DNA of 64,000 nucleotides from Gorillibacterium timonense (GTDB lineage: Bacteria > Bacillota > Bacilli > Paenibacillales > NBRC-103111), in NCBI RefSeq assembly GCF_001457415.1, contig NZ_LN881722.1, forward strand, positions 372,001 through 436,000, given 5' to 3'. A program made the translations under genes and the position numbers. Below the pieces are notes generated by a model. That model saw only the letters and a program-made list of their open reading frames with translations, did not search any database and was not told the DNA's origin. This document shows, piece by piece, positions 46,181 to 56,551 of this stretch (the stretch's first letter is position 1; each line of letters opens with the position of its first letter).

Positions 46181-46286
46181 AAGGTGCAAGGAATGATGCA
46201 ACAGCAAGGTATTGTACCGCTTCCCGCTGTTCCCATGACGGAACGCCGAAAGCGCGACAAAATAAAAACGGTTGGGAGAGAACCAA

Positions 46287-47642
46287 ATGAATATGAAGAA
46301 AGTAGCGGTGCCGCTGCTGATCGCCGCCATGTTGGCAGGATGCGGGAAGACAAGTGCTCCGGTGGACAGCGCAGCAAGCGTCAAACCGACGGAGACGGCT
46401 GCAGGAGAACAAGCAACGAGCAGCGAATCTCCGGCATCCCATGACGAGAAGGTGGAGCTGACCTTCTACTACCCTATCGCGGTAGGAGGCCCCCTGACGG
46501 CGACCATTGAAGGAATGGCAGCAGAATTCACCAAGCAGAATCCGAATATCGTCGTCAAGCCCGTTTATACGGGAAGCTACGCCGACACGACGATCAAGGC
46601 CCAAGCCGGCGTTCAAGGGAAGAACCCGCCGGATGTAGCTGTGCTGCTCAGTACGGAGCTGTACAGCTTGCTGGACATGGATGCCGTCATCCCGTTGGAC
46701 GATTATATCGCCCAAGAAGACGGATCGTATCTCTCTGACTTTTATCCGGCGTTCATGGCCAACTCGCAAACGGAAGGGAAGACCTACAGCATTCCGTTCC
46801 AACGCAGTACCATCGTGCTTTATTACAACAAGGAGATGTTCAAGGAAGCTGGACTCGATCCGGAAAAGGCGCCGCAAAACTGGGACGAGTTGGCCCAATA
46901 TGCGACGAAGCTGACCAAAGAGGGCAGATGGGGACTTGAAGTTCCGGTTAGCGGATTCTCTTATTGGATGTTCCAAACGTTCGCTCTGCAAAACGGTAAA
47001 AACCTGATGAGCGACGACGGTAAGCAAGTTTTCTTCGATACGCCGGAAAACGTGGAAGCCTTGCAATATTGGATGGATCTGGCCGGCAAGCATAAGGCAA
47101 CTCCCACCGGTGTTACGGATTGGGCAACCGTTCCTTCCGACTTCATTCAAGGGAAGACGGCCATGATGTACCACACGACGGGGAACTTGACCAACGTCAA
47201 GAAGAATGCCAAATTCGATTTCGGCGTATCCTTCCTGCCGCAGAAGAAAACCTTCGGCTCGCCGACAGGCGGCGGCAACTTCTACATTTTCAAGGATATC
47301 GACAAAAAGAAGCAGGATGCGGCCTGGAAATTCGTGAAGTTCATGACCGAGACGGAGCGAGCAGCGGCCTGGAGCCGGGATACCGGATATGTCGCCGTAC
47401 GCAAATCCGCTTACGAGACCGATACGATGAAAGCCTATATCGCCGAATTCCCCGCAGCACAAGTGGCCCGGGATCAACTGGAGGTGGCCGCTGCGGAATT
47501 GTCCACCCACAATAACGGCAAAGTGACCAAAGCCCTCAGCGATAATCTGCAGGCCGCTCTGACGGGAAGCCAGGATGCCCAAACGGCTCTGAAGAAGGCC
47601 CAGGAAGAAGCGACGGCGGCGCTGGCCCCGTTCAACAAATAA
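46287..47642 (+). CDS. UgpB-like extracellular solute-binding lipoprotein
   Basis: Family 1 ABC substrate-binding protein, 451 residues. The lipobox is AAMLAGC (Cys about 20), then a Ser/Thr/Glu linker to residue 50. VELTFYYPIAVGGPLTATIEGMAAEF is typical of UgpB, the sn-glycerol-3-phosphate binding protein, and FQRSTIVLYYNKEMFKEAGLDP of the fold. GGGAGAG selects ATG 46287. It starts a three-gene importer. Glycerophosphodiesters or sugars remain possible ligands. Confidence 0.88.
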   Translation: MNMKKVAVPLLIAAMLAGCGKTSAPVDSAASVKPTETAAGEQATSSESPASHDEKVELTFYYPIAVGGPLTATIEGMAAEFTKQNPNIVVKPVYTGSYADTTIKAQAGVQGKNPPDVAVLLSTELYSLLDMDAVIPLDDYIAQEDGSYLSDFYPAFMANSQTEGKTYSIPFQRSTIVLYYNKEMFKEAGLDPEKAPQNWDELAQYATKLTKEGRWGLEVPVSGFSYWMFQTFALQNGKNLMSDDGKQVFFDTPENVEALQYWMDLAGKHKATPTGVTDWATVPSDFIQGKTAMMYHTTGNLTNVKKNAKFDFGVSFLPQKKTFGSPTGGGNFYIFKDIDKKKQDAAWKFVKFMTETERAAAWSRDTGYVAVRKSAYETDTMKAYIAEFPAAQVARDQLEVAAAELSTHNNGKVTKALSDNLQAALTGSQDAQTALKKAQEEATAALAPFNK

Positions 47643-47784
47643 TCCGATCAGGCAGGAAAAGGATGCCAGGCGCGGGACGTTTCCGGATATGGACGGAAAC
47701 CTTACCCGCGCCCGCTCCTTATTCGCTAAGAACAATTTAACAAGAGCGTGGTTGCATACAAGCTCTAGAAGAAGAGGAGATCTC

Positions 47785-48678
47785 GTGGGTAAAGTTAGGC
47801 GCATGGCCTGGATCCGAACGAACGCATTCGCCTGGATGCTGCTTTTACCGTCTCTCGTTTTTTTGGTGCTGTTTACGTACTATCCCATCGTCAATACGAT
47901 CAAATTAAGCTTCTATCAAGCGGATCTATCGATTCGTGAACCGATCTACGTCGCCCTCGATAATTACAAAACGATGGTGCACGACCCCGTATTCCGCAAG
48001 GTGTTCGTCAACAACCTCTGGTTTGCGGCGGGGACGATCCCGGCGGCTCTGGCTCTGGCTCTCGCCATGGCTGTTTTCGCCAACAAGGCGTTGAGAGCAA
48101 AAGGCCTGGTGCGCACCGCTTTTTTCTATCCGACCGTCATTCCCATGATCGCCATCGCCAACATCTGGCTGTTCATCTACACGCCCCAGTACGGGCTGCT
48201 GGACCGGCTGGCGTCGGTGATCGGCAGCGGGGAGCACAATTATTTGGGCTCGCCCCATTTCGTCATGTGGGCGATGATCGCCATGATCGTCTGGAAGGAA
48301 GCCGGGTATTTCATGATCTTCTATTTGGCGGGCATGCAAAACATATCCAAGGAATTGTACGAAGCCGCCGAGACGGACGGGGTGGGGGGCTGGACCATTT
48401 TCCGCAAAATCACGTTCCCGCTGCTCCTGCCGACGACGCTGTTCGTCCTGATCGTCGCTTTGACGAATTCCTACAAGCTGGTGGATCATCTGTGGATCAT
48501 GACCAAGGGTGGTCCGAACAACGCGAGCAATCTGCTGCTTTTTCACATTTACGAAACGGCGTTTAGCTTCTGGGATCAAGGGATGGCCTCCGCTCTGACG
48601 GTGGCGATGGTGCTGCTGCTGCTCGTGCTGTCCGCTTTGCAGTTTTTCGGCATGGACAAAAAGATTCACTACCAATAA
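47785..48678 (+). CDS. UgpA-like ABC transporter permease
   Basis: 297 residues, six membrane segments (first LLLPSLVFLVLFTYYPIV), MalF/UgpA type. The EAA loop, which docks the ATPase, is YEAAETDGVGGWTIFRKITFPLL. AGGAG 5 bases ahead favours GTG 47785 over ATG 47689. It pairs with the permease downstream. Confidence 0.9.
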   Translation: MGKVRRMAWIRTNAFAWMLLLPSLVFLVLFTYYPIVNTIKLSFYQADLSIREPIYVALDNYKTMVHDPVFRKVFVNNLWFAAGTIPAALALALAMAVFANKALRAKGLVRTAFFYPTVIPMIAIANIWLFIYTPQYGLLDRLASVIGSGEHNYLGSPHFVMWAMIAMIVWKEAGYFMIFYLAGMQNISKELYEAAETDGVGGWTIFRKITFPLLLPTTLFVLIVALTNSYKLVDHLWIMTKGGPNNASNLLLFHIYETAFSFWDQGMASALTVAMVLLLLVLSALQFFGMDKKIHYQ

Positions 48679-48705
48679 GATCAAAAAAGCAAGGAGATGC
48701 GCAGG

Positions 48706-49524
48706 ATGCTGCATCGAATCAAACGGATATCTCCCCTCCATTTGTTTATGTACCTGATGGCGGTTGTCTGGATGGTCCCGCTGGGCTGGGTGTTGATGAC
48801 GGCGTTCCGTCCCAAGGATTTGGCCTTGTCGCCGAAGTGGACGTGGCAGTTTACCCTGGATAATTTCTCTACTGTGTGGGCTGCCGCCCCGTTTTCCATT
48901 TATTATCGAAATACGATTCTCATCGCCGCCGGAATTTTCCTCATTCAAATGCTCACCTCCACGATGGCGGCGTTCGCCTTTTCTCGGGTGAAGTTCTGGG
49001 GCAGCAACTTGATCTTTCTGCTCTTTACCGTTCAGATCATGATCCCCGCGGATGTTCTGATTTTCCCCAACTATATCGTCCTGAGGGACTTTTCGCTTCT
49101 CGATACGAAGCTCGGCATCATGATCCCTTATTTCGCTTCTGCGTTCGGCATCTTTTTGCTTCGCCAGACCTTCAAAACGATTCCCTCCGAGCTGGACGAA
49201 GCCGCTGTGATGGAAGGCTGCAGCAAATGGAAGATCATGTGGACGATCTATTTCCCTTTGGCGCGCTCCGCCTATGTCGCCTTCGGGCTCGTTTCCGTCA
49301 GCTATCATTGGAACAACTTCTTATGGCCGCTGATCGTCACCAACTCGGTGAACAACCGTCCTCTCACCGTCGGGCTTGCCATCTTCGCTCAGTCCTTCGA
49401 GACAGGCGCCCAGTGGACGGAGGTCAGCGCGGCTACCTTACTCGTGATCGCACCTCTGCTCATCGGATTCTTCGTATTCCAGAGGCAGTTTATCGATAGT
49501 TTTATGCAATCGGGTATCAAATAA
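48706..49524 (+). CDS. UgpE-like ABC transporter permease
   Basis: 272 residues, six membrane segments, MalG/UgpE type. The EAA loop is LDEAAVMEGCSKWKIMWTIYFPLA. AAGGAG directly abuts ATG 48697, so ATG 48706 with 9-base spacing is preferred. No ATPase gene lies in the cluster; a shared MsmX/UgpC-type ATPase elsewhere is probably used, as is usual for Firmicute sugar importers. Confidence 0.9.
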   Translation: MLHRIKRISPLHLFMYLMAVVWMVPLGWVLMTAFRPKDLALSPKWTWQFTLDNFSTVWAAAPFSIYYRNTILIAAGIFLIQMLTSTMAAFAFSRVKFWGSNLIFLLFTVQIMIPADVLIFPNYIVLRDFSLLDTKLGIMIPYFASAFGIFLLRQTFKTIPSELDEAAVMEGCSKWKIMWTIYFPLARSAYVAFGLVSVSYHWNNFLWPLIVTNSVNNRPLTVGLAIFAQSFETGAQWTEVSAATLLVIAPLLIGFFVFQRQFIDSFMQSGIK

Positions 49525-49540
49525 GAAAGGGGGAGGACTC

Positions 49541-50506
49541 ATGGACAACACGAGCATGATGATAGCTGATGCGTTTGCCTGGACCGCTTTACGGCCCTGG
49601 TTTGGCAGGCTTCCCGAGGAAATGAGCGGGGATTATTCTTTCGTCATCGTTGGCGACCGGACGGGCGGAGCGGTTCACGGTGTGTTTGAACAGGGCATGG
49701 AGGCGGCGAAAAGGTTGAATACGGCGTTCCTTCTCACCATCGGCGATCTTGTCGAAGGGTATTGGACGGACGAGGGGGAGGCTCATGAGGAGTGGGAGCG
49801 CGTGGACGCTTGTTTAACGGGCGTCGGCATCCCGCTTTTTCAGACGGTGGGCAATCACGATTACGGCACGGAAACGATGCGGAAGGTGTGGCGTGAACGC
49901 AAGGGAGCGGATTATTATGCCTTTCGGTTCGGCAAAACGCTGTTCCTCGTAGCCAACACCGAGCCAGAATCGGAGCCTGATGCAGAGGAGCTTGCGTCGG
50001 TGCAGCGGGTGAACCGCTACCTCTTGGCAAACCCGCAGCTTTCCTATGAGGAAGCGTACAAGGCGGCGATCCGCGAGGAGTACGATCCGCATTATACGGA
50101 GGATGCACTGATTAATCCGCATATCGGAGAAGAGCAGCTCGCATTCTTTGCGGATGTGCTTGAGAAGCATGAAGATGTGGAGTGGACGTTTCTTCTCTTG
50201 CACCAGCCTGCCTGGAAGAAGGCCAATCCGGCATTCGAAAGGCTGGAGCAGCTGCTTGCCGACCGCCGGTACACGGTGGTGAGCGGACACATCCATCACC
50301 TGGAGGTTACCGAAAGAAACGGAGCGCAGTATATTCAGATGGGCAAAACCGGCGGGCTCAGTTCATTTGAGGGTAAGGGTGATATCCATCATCTGCTGAA
50401 CGTCAACATGCGGGGCGGCGTTCCGGAGATGGAGGTGATCCTGCTGGAGGGCGAAGGCGGGACCGATCTCTTGAGCCACTATGTGAAAGTGGAATTGATT
50501 CCTTGA
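49541..50506 (+). CDS. Calcineurin-like metallophosphoesterase in the ugp-like operon
   Basis: 321 residues, no signal peptide. The five metal-binding blocks are visible: IVGDRTGG, TIGDLVEGYW, VGNHDYG, LLHQPAW and SGHIHHLEV. The start lies 16 bases after the UgpE stop behind AAAGGGGGAGG. Its place suggests a cytosolic step on the imported compound, for example cleaving a glycerophosphodiester to feed the HAD phosphatase. The exact substrate is not readable; cyclic nucleotides or other phosphoesters are alternatives. Confidence 0.85.
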   Translation: MDNTSMMIADAFAWTALRPWFGRLPEEMSGDYSFVIVGDRTGGAVHGVFEQGMEAAKRLNTAFLLTIGDLVEGYWTDEGEAHEEWERVDACLTGVGIPLFQTVGNHDYGTETMRKVWRERKGADYYAFRFGKTLFLVANTEPESEPDAEELASVQRVNRYLLANPQLSYEEAYKAAIREEYDPHYTEDALINPHIGEEQLAFFADVLEKHEDVEWTFLLLHQPAWKKANPAFERLEQLLADRRYTVVSGHIHHLEVTERNGAQYIQMGKTGGLSSFEGKGDIHHLLNVNMRGGVPEMEVILLEGEGGTDLLSHYVKVELIP

Positions 50507-50747
50507 GCTATTGTGCGAAGGTGGAATCGAAGGGCTGACAATTTCATCTCTGAATACGAAAAAGAGACTGCCGAATGCCCTCCATGAGGCGGATTTCATC
50601 CGATCTTCCTTCATCATTGCCGAGGTTCTGTGACCTAACCAGCCTTTCACGCTAGTTTGAGGACGCTTTAGCTTGCGCTCAGGTGGAAAGTTGGGTAAAA
50701 AGAAGGGAGAGCATGAGCATTCGAAATCCAAAGGAGGAGTTATCCGC

Positions 50748-51434
50748 ATGGAAATCCGGTTTCATGGCCATTCCTGTATTCAATTGACGGGAGGCGGGCA
50801 TTCTGTCATCATCGACCCGTTTCTAACGGGGAACAGTCTGGCGACCGTTCAGGCCCAAGACATCGAAGTGGATTGTGTGTTGCTGACTCATGGGCACGGC
50901 GATCATATCGGCGACGCTGAGGAGATTGCCCTGCGATGTGGAGCGCAGGTGATTGCAATAGCTGAGCTTGCGGGTTACATCGGCAAAAGCGGGGCGAAGG
51001 CTGTAGGGATGAACCTTGGAGGAACTTACCGGACGGAGTTCGCCCGGTTCAAGATGGTACAAGCCTTTCATAGCTCCAGTGTGGAGGGGCCGGATGGACA
51101 GCCTATCTACATGGGGATGCCCGCTGGATTCCTGATCGAGATGGAGGATCGGACGATCCTGCATTGCGGCGACACCGCTCTCTTCGGAGACATGAAGCTG
51201 ATTGGAGAGAGGCACAATATCGACGTGGCGTTCATTCCGATCGGAGACCATTATACGATGGGGCCTGAGGATGCAGCCCTTGCCGCCGAATGGCTGAAGG
51301 CCAAGGTGGTCGTACCGATTCATTACAACACGTTCCCGCCTATTCGGCAAAATCCTCTGGATTACCTCGCGCTCCTAGAGGAGCGGGATATCCACGGCAG
51401 GATTCTCGAGCCGGGAGAGGTTTTGGTGCTGTAA
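50748..51434 (+). CDS. UPF0173 metal-dependent hydrolase (metallo-beta-lactamase fold)
   Basis: 228 residues, like B. subtilis YtkL. HxHxDH is seen as LTHGHGDHIGDAEEI; other ligands lie in FHSSS, LHCGDTALFGDM and VPIHYNTFP. The frame is open from 50673, but AAAGGAGGAG and the family start MEIRFHGHSCIQL place the ATG at 50748. The substrate of this family is unknown. A terminator follows. Confidence 0.92.
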   Translation: MEIRFHGHSCIQLTGGGHSVIIDPFLTGNSLATVQAQDIEVDCVLLTHGHGDHIGDAEEIALRCGAQVIAIAELAGYIGKSGAKAVGMNLGGTYRTEFARFKMVQAFHSSSVEGPDGQPIYMGMPAGFLIEMEDRTILHCGDTALFGDMKLIGERHNIDVAFIPIGDHYTMGPEDAALAAEWLKAKVVVPIHYNTFPPIRQNPLDYLALLEERDIHGRILEPGEVLVL

Positions 51435-51462
51435 GTCGGTCTGCATGGTTGACCCAGCTATG

Positions 51463-51503
51463 AAAAAGCACTCCAGGCCCTGTCGGCTTGGAGCGCTTTT
51501 TTA
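51463..51503 (+). terminator. Terminator of the UPF0173 gene
   Basis: AAAAAGCACTCCA pairs with TGGAGCGCTTTTT with one mismatch, followed by more T. It lies in the convergent gap before the end of pbuX and may also serve that strand through its A-run. Confidence 0.85.
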
Positions 51504-51612
51504 TAGAAGAAAGAGTGTGGCGAAGAGGGCAGAAACCACGGTAATTGAGCGGACAGCGTACGGGTACCCTTGCTTGCCTCTCAACGAAAACTGGCGCTGC
51601 TTTTCTTTTATG

Positions 51613-52920
51613 TTAAGCGACATCCTGCGGCTCAGAAGCGCTCTCTGCCGTTTTGCTCCGGCGGGTCATGTTAAACAGAATGTTCAACAGGACAGCGGTG
51701 ACGCTACCCGCTACAATGCCGCTGTCGGCGAGTACTTGCAGGCGTTCCGGCAGCTTGCCGAAGATTTCCGGCATGACGGAGACCCCCATGCCGATACCGA
51801 CCGAAATGGCGATGATCAGCAGGTTTTCGTGGTTGCTCAGATCCACATCGCTCAGCATGCGGATACCGGACGACATGACCATGCCGAACAGGGCGATCAT
51901 CGCTCCGCCAAGAACCGGCGAGGGAATGACGGTCGTAGCGGCCGCAACCTTCGGGAGCAAGCCGAGCAGAACGAGAATGCCTCCCGCCATGATGATGACG
52001 TCGCGGGTTTTCACCTTCGTCATTTGGACGAGGCCGACATTTTGCGAAAAGGTGGTGTACGGGAAGGCGTTGAAGATCCCGCCGAGAATGCTGGCGAGCC
52101 CTTCCGCCCGGTAGCCCTTGGTCAGATCGGCCGGAGTCATTTCTTTGTCGCAGATTTTGCCGAGAGCGACGAATACACCGGTCGATTCCACGACGCTGAC
52201 GATGGCGACAAGCGTCATGGTGATGATGGCGGATGGATGGAACTCGGGAGTTCCGAAGTAGAAGGGCTTCACGATGTGAAACCAAGACGCTGCTTCAACC
52301 GTGGAGAAGTCCACCTTGCCCATGAAGGCGGCGGCAATCGTGCCTGCGACGAGACCGATCAGAACGGAGATGGAACGCAGGAAGCCGGTGGCAAAGCGGT
52401 TGAGCAGGAGGATCAGGATGAGGACGCCGAAGGCCAGCGCCAGGTTGGACAAGGAGCCGAAGGAGTCTCCGGCGTTACTTCCGCCGCCCATGTCTGTGAT
52501 GGCGACCGGGATGAGGCTGATCCCGATGATCGTGACCACTGACCCGGTGACGACGGGCGGGAAGAAGCGAATGATCTTGCCGAACAGCGGAGCGAGCAGG
52601 AATATGACGATGCCCGAGACGATAATGGACCCATAGATCGCGCCCATGCCGAACTTGGAGCCGATCGAGATCATCGGGCCGACGGCGGTGAAGGTACAAC
52701 CGAGCACGACGGGAAGTCCGATGCCGAAAAATTTATTTTTCCATACCTGCAGCAAGGTAGCCAGCCCGCAGGTGAGCAGGTCGATGGCTACGAGGTAGGC
52801 CGTTTGTTCGCCGGTGAGTCCGATGGAGTCGGCTACGATCAAGGGAACGACAACCGCACCGGCGTACATAGCCAGAACATGCTGAAGGCCGAGTGAAAAC
52901 AGTTTGAACGGGTTACGCAT
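51613..52920 (-). CDS. pbuX: Xanthine permease (NCS2 family)
   Basis: 435-residue membrane protein with about 12-14 hydrophobic segments. The N-terminus FSLGLQHVLAMYAGAVVVPL, GCTFTAVGPMI, and NAFPYTTFSQNVGLVQMT are the NCS2 signatures; the last covers the substrate-binding region of xanthine and uric acid transporters. Transcribed after xpt with a 19-base gap and an AGGAGAG ribosome binding site, as in B. subtilis xpt-pbuX, so xanthine import is the likely role. Confidence 0.93.
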   Translation of the reverse strand: MRNPFKLFSLGLQHVLAMYAGAVVVPLIVADSIGLTGEQTAYLVAIDLLTCGLATLLQVWKNKFFGIGLPVVLGCTFTAVGPMISIGSKFGMGAIYGSIIVSGIVIFLLAPLFGKIIRFFPPVVTGSVVTIIGISLIPVAITDMGGGSNAGDSFGSLSNLALAFGVLILILLLNRFATGFLRSISVLIGLVAGTIAAAFMGKVDFSTVEAASWFHIVKPFYFGTPEFHPSAIITMTLVAIVSVVESTGVFVALGKICDKEMTPADLTKGYRAEGLASILGGIFNAFPYTTFSQNVGLVQMTKVKTRDVIIMAGGILVLLGLLPKVAAATTVIPSPVLGGAMIALFGMVMSSGIRMLSDVDLSNHENLLIIAISVGIGMGVSVMPEIFGKLPERLQVLADSGIVAGSVTAVLLNILFNMTRRSKTAESASEPQDVA

Positions 52921-52939
52921 TCTTGCACTCTCCTAGAGA

Positions 52940-53739
<800 letters not shown>

Positions 53740-53757
<18 letters not shown>

Positions 53758-53776
53758 GTACGGAGAATGCGGTCTG
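53740..53776 (-). terminator. Riboswitch-controlled terminator of xpt-pbuX
   Basis: On the - strand AGACCGC and GCGGTCT enclose a further CTCC/GGGG pairing and are followed by TTTTT. It lies about 60 nt after the aptamer, as an expression platform should. Confidence 0.88.
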
Positions 53777-53834
53777 TCGGGTGCGCGGCAATACGTTCCC
53801 AGCTCGTGCGAAGCACTAAAGGGTAGGCGTCCGG

Positions 53835-53905
53835 CACTCGTAGTCCGATCATTTCCGGTGATCAGGTAGAGACTTGCGGGCCATATTCCCGCTATTATAC
53901 GAGCG
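53835..53905 (-). promoter_or_regulatory. Guanine-class purine riboswitch
   Basis: On the - strand the aptamer shows P1 CTCGTA/TACGAG, the J1/2 TATAAT-like segment, P2 with GCGGGAATATGGCCCGC, J2/3 AGTCTCTACC, P3 with TGATCACCGGAAATGATC and J3/1 GACTA. The C in GACTA is the residue that reads guanine (adenine aptamers have U). Guanine binding should favour the downstream terminator and switch off xpt-pbuX. Confidence 0.96.
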
Positions 53906-54051
53906 ATATGTGATTGTTCCGGCTCGCGCCGTTCGTTGGCGAATCGGTGCCGTCAGGTAAGTCGACTTGCGTGCTGCGTGCGGCTTCCACTGCGCGATGT
54001 GGCGACGCAGGGTGGTAGTTGACACATGCAGCCCTTCCATGGCATGGGAGT

Positions 54052-54080
54052 ATTATAGCTTAGCTTTCGTTTTCTGAAAA
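54052..54080 (-). promoter_or_regulatory. Candidate promoter of xpt-pbuX
   Basis: On the - strand TTTTCA (54080-54075) and TATAAT (54057-54052) are 17 bp apart; RNA would begin near 54045, about 140 nt before the aptamer. The rest of 53906-54566 holds no gene I can support. Confidence 0.6.
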
Positions 54081-54514
54081 GAGCTTTTGGATGGAAGGAA
54101 GAAACTGTTCGAACATTGTCGAATTTTGGCGATAATGACTGCGGGTGTGGAGTCAAAGTATGGGGGGACGACGAATGCATGAAGCGGATTCATTAGCTGA
54201 ATGAAGTCGTATAAGGCTCAATAGATAATAATAGCTCTCTGAGGTGTGTGATGAGGGAATCTAAAGCATGACGAATTGGGCGAGGGAAGCGGAACAGAGG
54301 TGCAAAAATGAAAAAGCAACATTTTTTAACATTATTAGGATGTACCTGAAAACTTATTATAACGTGTTGCGATCGCGCGGAATTGCAATTCCATTCGAAT
54401 TCGAACCTGAGGTGTGTTCGGCTCAGGCGATCTATCTCTTTGTAGAGCAGCAAGCCCTTTTTTGTCTGTTATAAGGAGGTACTTTGGAAATTCTGGATAA
54501 ATTATATCCTTAAT

Positions 54515-54543
54515 TTGGTTTGTGTAGTATTATAAAACTAATG
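54515..54543 (+). promoter_or_regulatory. Candidate promoter of the first SLH gene
   Basis: TTGGTT (54515-54520) and TATTAT (54538-54543) with a 17-bp spacer, 24 bases ahead of the start codon; TATAAA at 54541 is an overlapping choice of -10. A purine-rich AAAAGAGG precedes the ATG. Confidence 0.45.
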
Positions 54544-54566
54544 ACCATCCAGAAAAGAGGCATATT

Positions 54567-56393
54567 ATGAAGAAAAAACTATTAAATGGATTAGCTTTAC
54601 TGTCATTGTGCGCTTGTATATTGTTTCCAGGAGGTGCATCGGCTGCAGCTCTGCAAGTTCCCCTAAAAGATATGCAAACGCATTATTGGAGTGCAACTTT
54701 ACAAAGTGAACTTCAACCAATAGAATCAACTTGGTTGTGGAACGAACCACGTGCTGATAGGAATATTGAATATTGGGGGACAGGGTATTGGGCCGATGGT
54801 TTGACAATTTATAAGCCTGCGAATTTTTTGCTTTATGAAAACGGGGATTTATTGTTGTCTACAGATAAAAGTTTCAGTGAAAACAGCTTTTCTAAAGTTA
54901 TGAGCAATGTAAAGTCAATATCACAAATCACAGTTCCTTTCTACAAATCGCGAGAAATCACGGAGATAAGATATAATTCCAGAAGTCAATATAGCCTTGG
55001 TAAGGATCGTGATTCGATTTATACTGTGAACTTATCGACTATCCTTACTAACGATGGTGAGTTGTATATTATGGGAAGCCCTAGTGATATTCCATATACA
55101 AACAAAAACTTAACTATCGAAAATTTAAATGTAATATCAGAGACTGACACCAGTTATAAAAAGGATATTCTAATGACGACATCCATAGAAATGCTATTCC
55201 CATTTACCTATCAAGCAAATCCTAATACACCAATCAAGATCGCTGACAATATTGATTACATTGATCCATCCTACTACTATGTTGAGACGCTATATGGCAA
55301 CGGTGTACATAGAGGTTCAACAGGAGATGAAACTGGAGAAAAAGGATTTTTCATTGATAAACTGGGCAATACCTACCTTGGATTTCCAGGGCAGACCGAC
55401 TCCAATACTTTAGCAAATCAAAATCTAGTAAATTATAGCCCCTACGATAACATTATGTTATTAGAAGATGGTACACTTTACCGCAATAACGGCAAAGTAA
55501 GTAGTAATATCAAGGATTTTACACCTTACTTATATTTATTAAATGATGGAACTCTCTATGATTACGAGCATAAACTAATTGATCGAGATGTGAAGGCTAT
55601 TTATGAATCTTTGTATTTTGATAATGGAGAACTCTATTTGTATGATCATGATTATTATATCAAATCTGATGATAGTCTTTGGGGTGGCAATGGGGATGGT
55701 TACAAAAAGCTAATGGATGATGTCTCTGCTATTTTCCAAGTATATGCAGTAAGAACGAATGGTGATGCTTTCACAATCGAAAAAAGTGAAAATGGATCAC
55801 TCTTACCGAGGAAAATAATGAATGGAAATGGGTTATCACCAAAACCAGCAGCCAAGGTACATGAAGGAAAAATATTCAAGGATGCCTCCAACTGGGCACT
55901 TGTTGATTTACGTTCAGCTAGAACATCTGGACTTACACTTCCAGTTCAAGATTTAAGTTATAATAAGGCAATAACACGTGAAAAATTTTGTGAAATTGCT
56001 GTTAAACTCTATGAGAAATTAGCTCAAAAGTCAGCACCTTCATCAAGTAAGAATACTTTCGAGGATACTAGCAATCCTGAAATACTGAAAGCCTATGAAT
56101 TAGGCATTGTGAAGGGTACTTCAAAAACGACTTTCTCTCCACAAGCTAATATTACACGTGAAGAAGTAGCAACCATGTTAAAACGTACTGTGGATAAGGC
56201 AGGGAAATCATTACAAAAAGGCAGTGCTAAGAATTTCTCCGACCATGCTCAAATCTCTAGTTGGGCTAAGGATGCTGTGAGCGCAATGTCTGCCGCGAAT
56301 ATTGTGAAGGGGCTGAGTGAAACTACATTTGCCCCAAAACAGAATACGACGATTGAGCAGGCTGTTATTATGGCGAATCGACTAGTGAAGTAA
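54567..56393 (+). CDS. SLH-domain surface protein with DG-type beta repeats
   Basis: 608 residues, exported (signal KKKLLNGLALLSLCACILFPGGASA). Residues about 85-420 contain repeated blade-like motifs with a turn of the form DGxLYxxG (ENGDLLLST, NDGELYIMG, KLGNTYLG, EDGTLYRNN, NDGTLYDYE, DNGELYLYD), resembling an RCC1-like or other beta-propeller. Residues about 430-608 hold SLH modules (FEDTSNPEILKAYELGIVKGTS, FSDHAQISSWAKDAVSAMSAANIVKG) that anchor to pyruvylated wall polymer. The DNA is clearly more AT-rich than its neighbours, which suggests later acquisition. Partner or ligand unknown. Confidence 0.85.
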   Translation: MKKKLLNGLALLSLCACILFPGGASAAALQVPLKDMQTHYWSATLQSELQPIESTWLWNEPRADRNIEYWGTGYWADGLTIYKPANFLLYENGDLLLSTDKSFSENSFSKVMSNVKSISQITVPFYKSREITEIRYNSRSQYSLGKDRDSIYTVNLSTILTNDGELYIMGSPSDIPYTNKNLTIENLNVISETDTSYKKDILMTTSIEMLFPFTYQANPNTPIKIADNIDYIDPSYYYVETLYGNGVHRGSTGDETGEKGFFIDKLGNTYLGFPGQTDSNTLANQNLVNYSPYDNIMLLEDGTLYRNNGKVSSNIKDFTPYLYLLNDGTLYDYEHKLIDRDVKAIYESLYFDNGELYLYDHDYYIKSDDSLWGGNGDGYKKLMDDVSAIFQVYAVRTNGDAFTIEKSENGSLLPRKIMNGNGLSPKPAAKVHEGKIFKDASNWALVDLRSARTSGLTLPVQDLSYNKAITREKFCEIAVKLYEKLAQKSAPSSSKNTFEDTSNPEILKAYELGIVKGTSKTTFSPQANITREEVATMLKRTVDKAGKSLQKGSAKNFSDHAQISSWAKDAVSAMSAANIVKGLSETTFAPKQNTTIEQAVIMANRLVK

Positions 56394-56449
56394 CTTATAG
56401 TCCGACTTAAGAACGAATACAATAGGATTTCAATGAAATATCATAAACG

Positions 56450-56478
56450 AGAAGCTGCGTGATATCAGCTTCTTTTTT
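56450..56478 (+). terminator. Terminator of the first SLH gene
   Basis: GAAGCTG (56451-56457) and CAGCTTC (56466-56472) pair, followed by a T-run. Confidence 0.88.
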
Positions 56479-56551
56479 GTATTGCAGTGTCACTACTAAA
56501 ACATAATACCCCGAAATTATCAAAATAATTATTGATGAAGACATAATCGAA

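Noticed and set aside
46155..47804. 549-codon minus-strand frame opposite the UgpB-like gene
   Set aside because: It covers the lipoprotein gene and both flanks, with no recognisable motif and no ribosome binding site.
47926..49308. 460-codon minus-strand frame opposite the two permeases
   Set aside because: Composition rich in Arg, His, Gln and Asp is typical of antisense reading of membrane-protein genes.
51445..52542. 365-codon plus-strand frame opposite pbuX
   Set aside because: It is the antisense shadow of the permease, starts in the terminator region and has no start signal.
54268..54474. 68-codon frame in the xpt to SLH gap
   Set aside because: No ribosome binding site, no recognisable sequence and no conserved neighbour supports it.
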